A DNA stretch of 64,000 nt from Turnera subulata (taxonomy: Eukaryota; Streptophyta; Magnoliopsida; Malpighiales; Passifloraceae): assembly GCA_028386065.3 (NCBI GenBank), contig JAKUCV010002209.1:181947-245946 (forward strand), written 5' to 3'. Under the pieces are notes generated by a model. That model was not told the DNA's origin. It ran no database searches and saw only the letters and a list, made by a program, of their open reading frames with translations. Below, one piece after another: positions 12,604-23,667 of the stretch. Position 1 is the first letter of the stretch. Every line of letters begins with the position of its first letter. The translations under genes and the position numbers were made by a program.

Positions 12604-13330
12604 GGTTGCATATGTTGGTAATGTAAGCCCAAGTTTGGCCAAGCTTGCCGGCAGCTGCCAGGTGCTTCTGTTCTCTGCCACTTTTAACGAGACTGTCAAG
12701 ACTTTTGTCTCGAAGACTGTCTCGAAGGATCATAATCAAGTTTTTGTGGAGAAAGAAGAACTGTCTTTAGAAGCAGTGAAGCAGTACAAGGTTGAGCTTC
12801 CTGATGAACTTGCAAAGATTGCGGTGATAAAAGACAGAATTCTTGAGCTGGGAGAGAAAATAGGGCAGATAATCATCTTTGTTAAGACAAGAAAAAGCGC
12901 TGGCATGCTACACAAGTCCCTAATGGATTTTGGTTACTACGTCACCACCCTGCATGGCGCACTTGAACATGGTGATCGTGATAAGATTGTAAAAGAATTC
13001 AAGGATGGGTTGACTAAGGTGTTGATATGCACCGATGTTTTGGCCCGTGGTTTTGACCAGCAGCAGGTTAATCTGGTGATTAATTATGATCTTCCTGTTA
13101 AGCATGGGACATCAGATTCAGACCCCGATTATGAGGTGTATTTGCATAGGATTGGAAGGGCAGGCCGGTTCGGCCGGAAAGGAGCGGTATTTAACTTTAT
13201 AATGCACGATTGGGATAGGGAGGCCATGAGAAAAATAGAGAATTATTTCGACACACAAGTTGCTGAGGTGCCTTCCTGGAATAAGGACCAGGATTTTGAA
13301 GCTGCTCTCAAGTCAGCGGGTTTACTTTGA
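12604..13330 (+). pseudogene. 5'-truncated DEAD-box RNA helicase, RH38/LOS4 (DDX19/Dbp5)-like, RecA2 half only
   Basis: A single open frame ends at TGA 13328-13330 and is closed upstream by TAA at 12596-12598. It covers only the C-terminal half of a Dbp5/DDX19-type helicase: motif III (LFSATF), motif IV (IIFVKTRKSA), motif V (TDVLARGFDQQQVNLV) and motif VI (YLHRIGRAGRFGR), ending EAALKSAGLL. Full-length members are about 450-500 residues and act in mRNA export at the nuclear pore. The Q motif, Walker A and DEAD box are absent and no in-frame ATG precedes motif III; the first lies near 12905. The RecA2 frame has no stop or frameshift, no intron interrupts it, and an A14 tract follows about 137 nt after the stop (13468-13481). 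A 5'-truncated retrocopy is the simplest reading; a terminal exon of a rearranged gene is the alternative. I found no convincing flanking target-site duplication. Confidence 0.7.
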
Positions 13331-15225
13331 GGAATGAACGTAAATGTAGTATTGTTGATAAGATCCGGTTTCTTGATTAGAGATTGTACATCCCACTGAC
13401 ATGGGCTAATTACTTGTCCTCCTTTCCCACAAGAAAGGTTATTATGTAATGGTCTTTCTTAAGTATCAAAAAAAAAAAAAATCCCAGTTCTGTGTCACTT
13501 TCAGTTTGGCTTGTGATAAAGGACATTTGCGTACAAAAAGGCTACAACTCTCCAGTCAAAGATACAAATGCACACGGTTTACACATGGCAAGAGGCAAAA
13601 ATGAAAACAAAAATGTGATATTTTATATTACTTTTTCTCTCTATTAAAACATCCCGACGTGAATTTCATTCTTGGGATAAAAATTATATAGGAATAAATA
13701 ATGCATTCTTGAATAAAATTCCCGAAACATCCTTGGAAATTTTATGTAGCATAGCATAAAATAAATCAGGCACAGGAGTCGGGAAGAACCTCTTATTACA
13801 GGAAAGGAAACATGGATGGGACTTTGGGAGGTTTAGTTAGATCAGGAGATGAGCACGTGTGGTGTTGTGTTCAGTTCAGATAAACTGATTATACTTTAAG
13901 GGGAAAAAAAAAAAGGTGTTTAACGGCTTCTTGTGGGTCGTGTTCCCGCCACGGTCTTTTTTTTCTTTTTGTTATTATTCTTTGTTTTTAAAATCAAAGC
14001 AAAATTATGCAGGGCGGCGGAATATTGTGATGAGGCCTTCGGTAGATTCCTTCTTTGTCGGAGTTTCCTAACCAATGATTCCCTCCCTCTCCCTTCAAAA
14101 TCCTAAGAATTTTCCTCTGTTTTTGTCCATTTTCCCCTCTTCTTTTGTGGAAAAGATTAACTGTTTGATACATTAAAATATGGATTATAGAATTACCATA
14201 CATGGTAAGGATTTGATTCATGTCCTCCTCCTCCTCCTCCTCCCTTTTGCTAGATCTGCTGCTTATGGAGAAAGAAAATCACACTATAATTCACTATCAT
14301 TATAATCCAATCTGTTGTATTATCACCCTCAATGCCACCTAATCTATGAATCCCCCATATATGAAGAACCTAGTCTAATCTTTATTAAGAAACCAACAAA
14401 ACACAAACAGGGACACAGAAGAACACATCCCCAAAAAAACACATTTGGGGTAAATTCACACACCAAACGGTACAAACATGTAATTATTAAATAATTAAAA
14501 AACAGAGAAAAAAAGAGAATGAAACCCAGGATTTAGCACATCCACTTAAAAAAAGAAAAAAAAGATGCTCAAATAGCATTTCTGTCGTTTTTCATGTTCC
14601 CGTTGTTTTCACCTAATCACTCGCCAGAAAAATTTTAGAGGCTTTTAAACTCATTTTTTTGGCTAAAATTTTGCTCTCAAATCAAAAATCTGATCGCCAC
14701 TAGTTTGCCTCTCTCCAGATCCTTCCCTTCATTCTCTTAAACCTGAGGTAACAGCCAGTACTTTGGCTTTTGTTGTTAAGCTAAACTAGTTTTTTTTCAA
14801 CTTGTTTAAATTCAAGCACTGAAGAAGAACAAAAGAGAAGCAAGCTTACTTTTTGCTGCTTTTTTTTGGTTTAATTTTCTCGGGGAATTGAAAACCATAA
14901 GCTGTTTGGTGTTTCAAGTGGTAATTTGTTCTCTTGACTGTTATAATGTAAGATAGCTTAGAAAACAATAGATGGAAATTCATTTCCTGACGTCATCATA
15001 AATGATTGGTGTAGTATCATCCCGGGTCGTCTCCTCCACGCTTAATTTGTCTTGACTTTGTTTCCCAACTCTGTTCTTACATGCTTTGATCTTTGAGGTT
15101 GGTGTTTGGGTTTCTGAATTGGATTGAACTTAACTGACATGCTTATCTTGTTGTTTGTTTGTTTGTCTGTTATGATTTGGGGGGATTGGCAGGTGGGTAG
15201 GTGAGGGTGATAAATTCAGCAGAAA
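13331..15225. other. Helicase-fragment 3' flank and IspG promoter with probable 5' UTR intron
   Basis: The left part contains the A14 tract (13468-13481). The right part is the IspG upstream region. A good donor (GAG|GTAACA at 14748) and an acceptor AG at 15191-15192, 33 nt before the IspG ATG, suggest a 445-bp intron in the 5' UTR. A (CTC)n trinucleotide run lies at 14223-14243. No gene is supported. Confidence 0.45.
14223..14243. repeat. (CTC)n trinucleotide microsatellite
   Basis: Seven CTC/TCC units in the IspG upstream region. Confidence 0.85.
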
Positions 15226-18200
15226 ATGGCGACTGGAACTGTGCCGGCGTCTTTTTCTGGGCTAAAGATGAAAGAATCGAGCTTGGGATTTGGAAAGAGT
15301 ATGGATTTTGTGAGGGTTTGTGATGTGAGGAGGATTAAGTCTGGTAGAAAGAGGATATCAATGATTCGTAACTCCAATCCTGGCCCGGAAACGGTTGAAC
15401 TCCAGCCTGCCTCTGAAGGGAGTCCTTTGTTAGGTGATAAAAATATTCATCTCTTAAGTCTGGGTATTTTGTTTTACTTGGATAGTTTGTTGGGAGATGC
15501 AAGCATCTTAGTTTTCCATTATTTCACTGATTTGGTGGATTGAGGATGCCAATATCTACTCTTTGAAGCTAAGTGTCTACTGTCAATCTCTAGTAGAGAT
15601 TTATTGAATGTTTTCATTGGTTTTGAGCGCAGTTCCGAGGCAGAAGTATTGTGAATCAATAAACAAGACTGTCAGGAGGAAAACAAGAACTGTAACAGTA
15701 GGAAATGTGCCTCTTGGTAGTGAGCATCCTATAAGGATCCAAACCATGACAACAACCGACACTAGAGATGTTGCTGCAACAGTTGAACAGGTTGGTTGAC
15801 TTTTTTCCCCATTTCTGCTCTTGTAACTTCGTTTCAGTTCAATTGTTGATCTCTTTGGTGACTAATTTTTGTTCTCAATGATTGAGTTACACAGTTCTTT
15901 GGGCTTTTGTATAAACTCAGTCACTTTCTTTTTGTTAGGTAATGAGAATAGCAGACAAGGGGGCAGACATAGTTCGAATAACAGTCCAAGGAAAGAAAGA
16001 AGCCGATGCCTGCTTTGAAATAAAAAACACTCTTGTGCAGAAAAAGTAGGGCTCTTTACTGTAAGCAAGCATATGCGTCCTTGTATTTTATATGTGGCTA
16101 AACGGTCTTCTATATTTACTGTTTCTGCAGTTACAATATACCTCTAGTTGCAGATATTCATTTTGCTCCATCTGTGGCTTTGAGAGTAGCTGAATGCTTT
16201 GACAAGATTCGTGTCAACCCAGGAAATTTTGGTACATATAAGCAACCATTCTTTCATTGTTGTTCTTGATGATTGATAAAGCCTTTTAGACTCATTTAAG
16301 GTCTGTCATTGCAGCTGATAGGCGTGCTCAGTTCGAGAAGCTAGAATACACGGAAGACGACTATCAGAAGGAAATTGAGCACATCGAGGAGGTATCAGCT
16401 CAGCCTGCATCATAAGCATGATTTGGCTGTTAAGCAAATCTTTTCGTCTTTTCTGCCTGTATGTGCACTGATTCCTAGATGCATTTCCCTTTTCTTTTTT
16501 ACTTGCCAGGTTTTTACTCCATTGGTTGAGAAATGCAAGAAATATGGGAGGGCAATGCGTATTGGGACAAACCATGGGAGCCTTTCAGATCGGATAATGA
16601 GCTACTATGGAGATTCCCCAAGGGGAATGGTGAGGAGTTACTTCACTGATGATGCTGGGCCATTTGTTGTACTTTAAGATTCAGTGGCATGGCTTTAATT
16701 TTTTTATTTTTTTTCCCAAACAGGTTGAGTCTGCATTTGAGTTTGCAAGGATATGTCGGAAGTTGGACTACCATAATTTTGTTTTTTCAATGAAAGCAAG
16801 CAATCCGGTTGTTATGGTCCAAGCTTACCGTCTGCTTGTAGCAGAAATGTATGTCCAAGGCTGGGATTATCCGTTGCACTTGGGAGTGACTGAAGCCGGA
16901 GAAGGTGAAGATGGACGGATGAAATCAGCCATTGGTATTGGAACTCTTCTCCAGGTATGTTTATGATTTGAAATGCACATTAAAAAATTCATGGCCTTGT
17001 AGGAAACAAATGCCGCCAAATTTCACAGCTATTCAGTAGCAAATTGCTTTTGCACTGAAAACTTGAGTTAGGCTATCTCCTTTTGTGTAAAAGAAGTTTC
17101 TTCAACTAGGAAGAGAATGTAATGAACAACTGATACTGATCTGGACGTGTTCAAACTGATGGAAATGTATTTGATACCCTCACATTTGTTCCCACGTGCA
17201 GGATGGATTGGGTGATACAATCCGGGTTTCACTGACAGAGGCACCAGAGGAGGAGATAGAGCCTTGCACGAGATTGGCTAACCTTGGTATGAAGGCTGCT
17301 GAAGTTCAGCAAGGAGTGGTAAGAATTTAGGATAGAGAACATTACAATTTATGAAAACACAAAGCTAATCCTGGTCATACTTTTGTCACTAGGCGCCTTT
17401 TGAGGAAAAGCACAGGCATTATTTCGATTTCCAGCGCCGTTCTGGTCAATTGCCAGTTCAAAAAGAGGTCAGCCTTCTGAAAATTTATAGCATTTGTCAG
17501 CTCATCTCTCTGTTCAGGCTCAGAGACCTGAGATTAATTTCGGTGTAATTTCAGGGCGAAGAGGTGGATTATAGGGGTGCCCTGCACCGTGATGGCTCTG
17601 TTCTTATGTCAGTTTCACTCGATCAGTTAAAGGTAATCACTTGCTGCTGCTTCAATTTTATTTCCAATATATGCATGGCTCTTTCGATATATGTCCCTGC
17701 ATATAATTGTTTTTGCTTTTATCTTACGATTGTGGAGTGAGATCTTAATGTTATTTTTGCATTTTCCCCTTGCAGGCACCAGAGCTACTCTACAAGTCAC
17801 TTGCAGCGAAGCTTGTTATTGGGATGCCTTTTAAGGTGAATTCTGCTTTCCATAAAATCCATGGAAAGACTATTGCGTCAGTGTTGCTATTTATTATGAA
17901 TCATAGCTTTTGTTGACTCAACTATCTGTGGCTAGGATCTGGCGACTGTTGACTCAATCCTACTGAGGGAACTGCCTCCTGTGGATGATAGTGATGCTGT
18001 AAAATCCCTTACTCTCTCTTGCTTCTTTCATCCAGAAAATGAAATCTCTCTTATCCCACATAAGAATGACTTATTGTTATCCTCTTTTACTCATTTTCAG
18101 AGGCTAGCTCTCAAAAGGTTGATAGATATTAGCATGGGAGTCATAGCTCCTTTGTCTGAGCAGCTGACCAAGCCATTACCGAATGCTATGGCTCTTGTAA

Positions 18201-19985
18201 ATCTTAAAGAGTTGTCAACTGGTGCATACAAGCTTTTGCCAGAAGGTGCAATTTTCTCATTGTACTCCCCTCTGGGTTCTAACTAGTTTGCTTCTTTTTG
18301 TACCAAGTCTTATTAACAGCACTATGCAATTACTTCAGGAACTCGTTTGGTTGTGTCTGTACGTGGTGACGAGCCTTATGAAGAGCTGGAAATCCTCAAA
18401 GGCAGTGACGTGACAATGCTTCTTCATGATGTCCCATATACTGAAGAAAAGATTGGTAGAGTCCATGCAGCACGAAGGTAATAGTTTTGTCAACCATTCA
18501 TTTACAGAACAAGACACTGCAAAAGGAATTACTGTCAGATATGGCCATTGGTTTCCCTTTATTCACTCAAGGTTTCACAAATGGCCTAGTTTGCAACGAA
18601 GATTTCATTGTAATGAAGGATTCATAAGCTAAAGACACTCGCATCTGGACATATGATGCACATGCAAAGAAAGAGTACTACGTATAGAGGAACTTCTCTT
18701 TCTGGCACCCTCCTTTCTTTGAGTGGCTTTAAACAATATTTACCATTCTACAAACAATTTAAGATGACAGAATGGACCTATAACCAGTAGCTAATATAGG
18801 CAAGTTGAAACATCTGCTGCTGCAGAAGGTTCACATGGTCAGCATGAGTCTCTGTTAGTTCAGTTAACGAACCCAATTATTGTTTAATATACTGATTTAG
18901 AATTCGTTACAGCTAAAGGCACCATATTCCTGTTTGTATGCAGGTTGTTTGAGTATCTTGGAGAGAATGATCTGAATTTTCCTGTGATTCATCATATTCA
19001 GTTTCCAAATGGTACGCATAGGTAATGACAAACTATTAAAAGTGATTGACTCTGATGTAACTAATTAGTTTCCCATTTGATATTATTTTATATATTTATA
19101 GATTTTTTATTTTTCATTTTTCATTTGTGCAGGGATGACTTGGTTATTGGTGCTGGCACAAATGCAGGAGCCCTATTGGTGGATGGTCTTGGAGATGGGG
19201 TCCTGATAGAAGCCCCAGATCAGGATTTTGATTTTCTGAGGAACACATCTTTCAACTTATTACAAGGTTGCAGAATGAGGAACACAAAGACGGTATGAGT
19301 TCCATGTTAGGCATTAAATGGGATGTGAGAAGTCCAAAAGGAGATAATTGCCTTTACTAGCAATGTTTAAGTTAAAACATTCTTGTTTCAGGAGTATGTG
19401 TCTTGTCCATCCTGTGGTAGGACTTTGTTTGACCTTCAAGAAATAAGTGCAGAAATACGAGAAAAGACGTCTCACTTGCCCGGTGTCTCGGTAATCATCT
19501 ATGCATTCCTTTGCACTTTGCTCAGATGATTGCATAGAAGTGCTATAACTTAAAATCTTTTGTCATTTTTCCCTCTCAGATTGCAATCATGGGTTGCATT
19601 GTGAATGGTCCGGGGGAGATGGCTGATGCAGATTTTGGTTATGTTGGTGGCTCTCCAGGAAAGATAGACCTTTACGTAGGGAAGGTAGTGCAATACTCTC
19701 TCGCTTTATAGCTCAGTGTTTACTTTTCTTTCTCTTCTTCTTCAATAGGGACAAATATACATGTTCCATGTTTTCTGTTAGGCACCTGGAAGTGGAACTA
19801 AAGCTCAGAACATGTTTTGCACGTCTTATGTTGTTTGTTTGAAATTAATAGTGTGAATAACAATAACTTGGATATCATTTCAGACGGTGGTACAGCGTGG
19901 GATTGCAATGGAGAATGCAACCGATGCCTTGATTCAGTTAATTAAGGATCACGGTCGCTGGGTGGACCCTCCTTCAGAAGAGTAA
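15226..19985 (+). CDS. ispG: 4-hydroxy-3-methylbut-2-enyl diphosphate synthase, plastid (HDS/IspG/GcpE)
   Basis: Nineteen exons join in frame to 2223 nt (740 aa, matching the plant family length): 15226-15433, 15633-15790, 15939-16045, 16131-16231, 16315-16391, 16510-16629, 16724-16954, 17202-17318, 17393-17467, 17555-17632, 17776-17835, 17936-17998, 18101-18245, 18339-18477, 18944-19021, 19133-19292, 19392-19490, 19580-19684, 19884-19985. The enzyme reductively converts MEcPP to HMBPP, the penultimate step of the plastid MEP isoprenoid pathway, using a [4Fe-4S] cluster. Ligands are visible at C644, C647 (SCPSCG) and C678, with E685 in GCIVNGPGE, matching the E. coli C270/C273/C305/E312 set. 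The N-terminal TIM-barrel part carries IRIQTMTT and [13 protein letters not shown]. The plant-specific middle insert domain is present. The first about 40 residues ([10 protein letters not shown]...) are Ser/Arg-rich, fitting a transit peptide. Intron 12 (102 bp) has no in-frame stop. Arabidopsis orthologue: At5g60600. Confidence 0.97.
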
Positions 19986-22931
19986 ATCCAGGTAGTTTCA
20001 ATTCAACATCTAAGAGGGCAGTAGAAGGAATATGTGCTGTACTGTACATTACGGAAAAGAATTGAAATCTTCTTGTAGAGGGAGCAAATCATGGGAAAAA
20101 ATTCCCCTTTGTATCAACCAGGATGTAAACTTGCTTTAATGGCATGCAATAACACTCCCTCATTATCATCATACAAATCGAACTATGATTCCTCCTGAGC
20201 CACACAGAAGATATTATTACTGGTGTTATGGCTTAATATTAATATCTACTACCCCCATTAAAGACCCTGCTTTTTTAATTCGTCAAGTTATTTGGCCTGT
20301 ATCAGATACTAAGAGTTCAATTTGACATTATTGAATCAGCACTTAAGGGACATGAGCCCATTTTACTACAGGCAAGATACTAAGCACAGCCAAGTCTTGG
20401 GATATATAGCTACTATATATATGAAACCAGGATTTAAGGATTTTGCCATCTCTATTCCCAGGTATTATATAAGAGTTGTGATATATGTTATTTCACTACG
20501 ATGTAACTAAGATTGCAATATTAAAATGTGAAGATTGGAAAACCTTTAGAGGGAGCAAAAAAAAATAAAAGCCTGGACTCTCTGATATTTTTATGTGTGC
20601 AGCTGGGCCATAGACCCCGTCCCTTTGACTAACGCGTTGCCCATTGACTCAAGGCGTGGGCTTTTACTTGGACCCGCTGGCCGCTTGGGACTACCGAGTG
20701 CACGGCGTTCGAGACCCGTTTAAGCCCCTTTAGTTATGGATTGATGCTAACAAGTTTTGGGCACAAGTTTAAGCAATATTCTGGAATAATCCTAAGCCCG
20801 TGTGTATAATCAATCAAAGGGAGGCAAAGGTTGCTTATTGACCTAGCTGGGTGACATGTGACTTTTAAGTTTGGACAAAATATATACTAAATAATCCAAC
20901 CATACTTGCCTTACGAGTTTACTTGTTATAGCTAAAGTAAAATGTTCAAAGGTCAGCCCCTTACCTCAAATCAAAGCAAATTGAAGGTCAATATAGATTA
21001 AATCAAAGATTAAACAATCCGGTTGGGAAGTAGCTAGAATGTGAATGTTATTTTTGGTACATGTGCCATGTGATATTCAAGGGGCGAGAAGTGTATTTTG
21101 GTGCTGGTGAGAGGAAGAACGACGAGCCACTTCTGGTAAACTATGAACTTAAGCCACATGTTAAAAGAAGAGATCAGGGATTGGGCAATCAGGCAATTTT
21201 GTAATATATGGGTGTGAGATAGCTTCAATAGAGTGATTTTGAGGATATACAATTAGCATAACGGTTCAGTAAGTATTAATTATACTAACAAGGTGAATCT
21301 TCCTTTTCCGAACACATTACATAATACTTTCAAAATTGGATGTGAAGCTGAGAAACATGCAAGTGGCACCTTTATGTTCTCGGCAAAAAAAGAAACATGC
21401 AAGTGGGATAAACCATGTTAAAAATGACCAGTATTAGTTCTTGGTGACAATCATCACATGCGAGTAGGATAAACCATGTCAAAAGGACCAGAATTAGTTG
21501 GTGGTGACAATCATCACTCCGACGCCTTTTAACTAAATTTGGGTTTACACCGAACAATATTTTTTCAAAATATACTATTGTCTAAAATATCACATGTTTA
21601 GGAGTTTTTGAAAGATAAAAAAAAAAACTTACCACACTTTGAAGTTGAAAATGGTGTACCCGAATTAACACAAGCATATGTACCAGTTTTTATTAGTGCC
21701 GCAGAGTTAATAAGAAAATCTTAGCATTCAAAGCAATTTGTAAATCTTGGTGCAATTGTACTTTGACATGAAGTCTCCTCAAATTGGTGTTGGCAGATAA
21801 TTCATATATGTAAGCCAATGATTAAGTTCGCTATCAATCTCAAACGCCTTTGTTGAAGATGAATTGCTAGTGAGCTCGTTAGTCATTTCTTTATTTCTTA
21901 GGAACGATGAAAACTACACTATTTCTTAAGAATACTACATAATAGCCAATATTAACTTAAAATAAATTCAAATATTTCTATTTACAACTATCCACCCTAC
22001 ACGACAATTGGAAACCCAGTGCTCTGCCGCCAAAAACATGCGCCGGCACTCGTAATAGTAAAAGCCCACGGGAGATACTTAAGCCTAAGGGAGTACCAAT
22101 TTATCAGCCGAATAAAATGATGGCAGAGATAATGCCCAGGTGGTTAATTTCTGGATCGAAAAGAAAAAAAAAAAAGATAGGTAAGCATCATTTTTACGGT
22201 GGTGCTTATCGAATCGCGCCTGACCAATCTAGAAACGAGCATTCATGTTAGGCAAGAAGGAAGAAGACAAATCTATTCCGCCATACATAATATAATTGTC
22301 GATCTAGATCCGCCGATACGATAATGACCAAATTAATGCAAGCTGTAATGATGAGTCAAAATAAAGGAAACGACAACTTTTATTCCATACATAATACAAC
22401 TAATTGCCGATACAGTATGATCCCACATTCCTCCAGTTAAAAATTGTTTCCATATTAATGACTTCTAGGACCAGACGTGGCTAAACCCACTCGAAGCGAA
22501 ACAAATGGAAGTTAAAGAAGTAAGAACAAATCAGTACTTATTCATCGAGGCACTAAACAATATACAACGGTGTGGTACTAGTGGGTAGCAATAGCAGAAA
22601 GCAACCATAACAAAAGCAAATCAATTAAAAATAAGATTCAGGTAATTAATATCGTATAGGGAATGAATCTAACAAAACAGCATCCTCCTCCAAACCCAAA
22701 TCCAATCGTATACCAGATGACAACAAAAAAAAAGAAATACTAACACTAAACGAATAGGAAATGAAATAAATTTAATAAACTAGAAAAGGATAAAAAAAAA
22801 AAGAAGAGTAATATAGCAGTAGCAGCAGTACGTGGGTGGTGGTAGGTAGCGAGTAGTAGTAAGTAAGTAAAAGTAAATAATAACGAGAAAATTACTGTGT
22901 GGTTTTAACAGAGTGAGTGAGTGAGTCACGG
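19986..22931. other. Intergenic, 2.9 kb, no gene seen
   Basis: This contains the IspG 3' UTR and, from about 22600, the 3' flank of the minus-strand arabinogalactan-like gene. A GC-richer patch at about 20570-20740 stands out from the AT-rich background and may be an old transposon remnant, but it has no coding content or terminal repeats I can define. A 61-bp tandem duplication sits at 21396-21517. Confidence 0.5.
21396..21517. repeat. 61-bp tandem duplication
   Basis: Two head-to-tail copies (21396-21456 and 21457-21517) share GGATAAACCATGT, GACCAG and GGTGACAATCATCAC with a few substitutions. A shorter match (AGAAACATGCAAGTGG) recurs 40 bp upstream at 21351. Confidence 0.85.
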
Positions 22932-23423
22932 TCACAGAAGCTCTCTCCTGGCAGCGTAACCATACTGAGACCTCCTGATATTATCCTGCCTCTTCTTGTA
23001 CACCACTCCCCCAAATCCGACCAGACACGCCGCCGCAATCACCCCCACCGCTATCCCCGCCTTCTTCCCCCCGGTCATCCCTCCTCCTCCTCCTCCGCTA
23101 GTTTCCGACTCCACATCCACATTGCTGCTGCGGCTGACGTCGCTCTCCGCCGGGGACGGCACTGGAGAACTCTCCGGCGCCCACGCCGGGGTGGGAGCGG
23201 ATCCCGGGGCGCCCAGATCTGAAGCCGGAGGGGGCGCCGGCGGGGACGATATCGAGTTGTCTGGCGACGGAGCCGGCGAGAGGGAAGGAGGAGAGGAAAT
23301 GGACGGCCCGTCCGCGGGGGAGAGGTCCGGTGACGGGGATGGAGATGGAGAAGGGGTTTGGGAGAGAGAGAGTTGAGTGAGGATAGCAACTAACAGAAAG
23401 TAAAACAAGATTTTTGGTGCCAT
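22932..23423 (-). CDS. Arabinogalactan-like, Pro/Ser-rich protein with C-terminal membrane segment
   Basis: A single-exon gene of 163 aa. Residues 1-21 form a signal peptide (MAPKILFYFLLVAILTQLSL, then cleavage near SLSQ). Residues 22-95 are dense in SP, AP and PP dipeptides (PSPSPSPSP, SPPAPPPA), the pattern recognised for hydroxyproline formation and arabinogalactan addition at the cell surface. A Gly-rich hinge (about 110-118) leads to one transmembrane helix (about 122-142: AGIAVGVIAAACLVGFGGVV), followed by a short basic cytosolic tail (YKKRQDNIRRSQYGYAARRELL is the end region). It is therefore a type I membrane AGP-like protein rather than a GPI-anchored classical AGP. Frames on the other strand and in other phases are composition shadows. 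The exact biological role is unknown. Confidence 0.8.
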   Translation of the reverse strand: MAPKILFYFLLVAILTQLSLSQTPSPSPSPSPDLSPADGPSISSPPSLSPAPSPDNSISSPPAPPPASDLGAPGSAPTPAWAPESSPVPSPAESDVSRSSNVDVESETSGGGGGGMTGGKKAGIAVGVIAAACLVGFGGVVYKKRQDNIRRSQYGYAARRELL

Positions 23424-23528
23424 TGAATATGGTACGTACGTAGTAAAAGAGAGAGAGAGAGTAGCTAAGTAGTAAATTTTCTAGAGATTCCGGATCTTGA
23501 AAACGGAAACGGAGTATTTGACACAACG

Positions 23529-23556
23529 GAGAAGAGAAGAGAAGAGAAGAGAAGAG
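23529..23556. repeat. (GAAGA)n microsatellite in the presumed 5' UTR
   Basis: About five GAAGA units on the plus strand. On the sense (minus) strand of the AGP-like gene this is a CT-rich leader. Confidence 0.85.
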
Positions 23557-23658
23557 TTTGGTGTGGATCTGTGTTATGAGGGGAAGGAAGGAACGTGGAA
23601 GAAAACAATGAGACGGTTTTTGAAAAAAATAACCCAAAAAAAAGGAAATGTAGTAAAG

Positions 23659-23667
23659 ATATATAGA
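23659..23667 (-). promoter_or_regulatory. Candidate TATA box of AGP-like gene
   Basis: The minus strand reads CTATATATC about 240 bp before the ATG at 23423, with a CT-rich leader downstream. Position and context fit, but no transcript start is known. Confidence 0.4.

Noticed and set aside
12604..13481. Target-site duplication around the helicase fragment
   Set aside because: A weak similarity (GCCCAAGTTTGG versus TCCCAGTTCTGTG) is too imperfect to count.
22996..23376. 126-aa plus-strand and 104- and 179-aa minus-strand frames over the AGP-like gene
   Set aside because: Shadows of the Pro/Ser-rich repeat in other phases. Only the 163-aa frame has a signal peptide and membrane helix.
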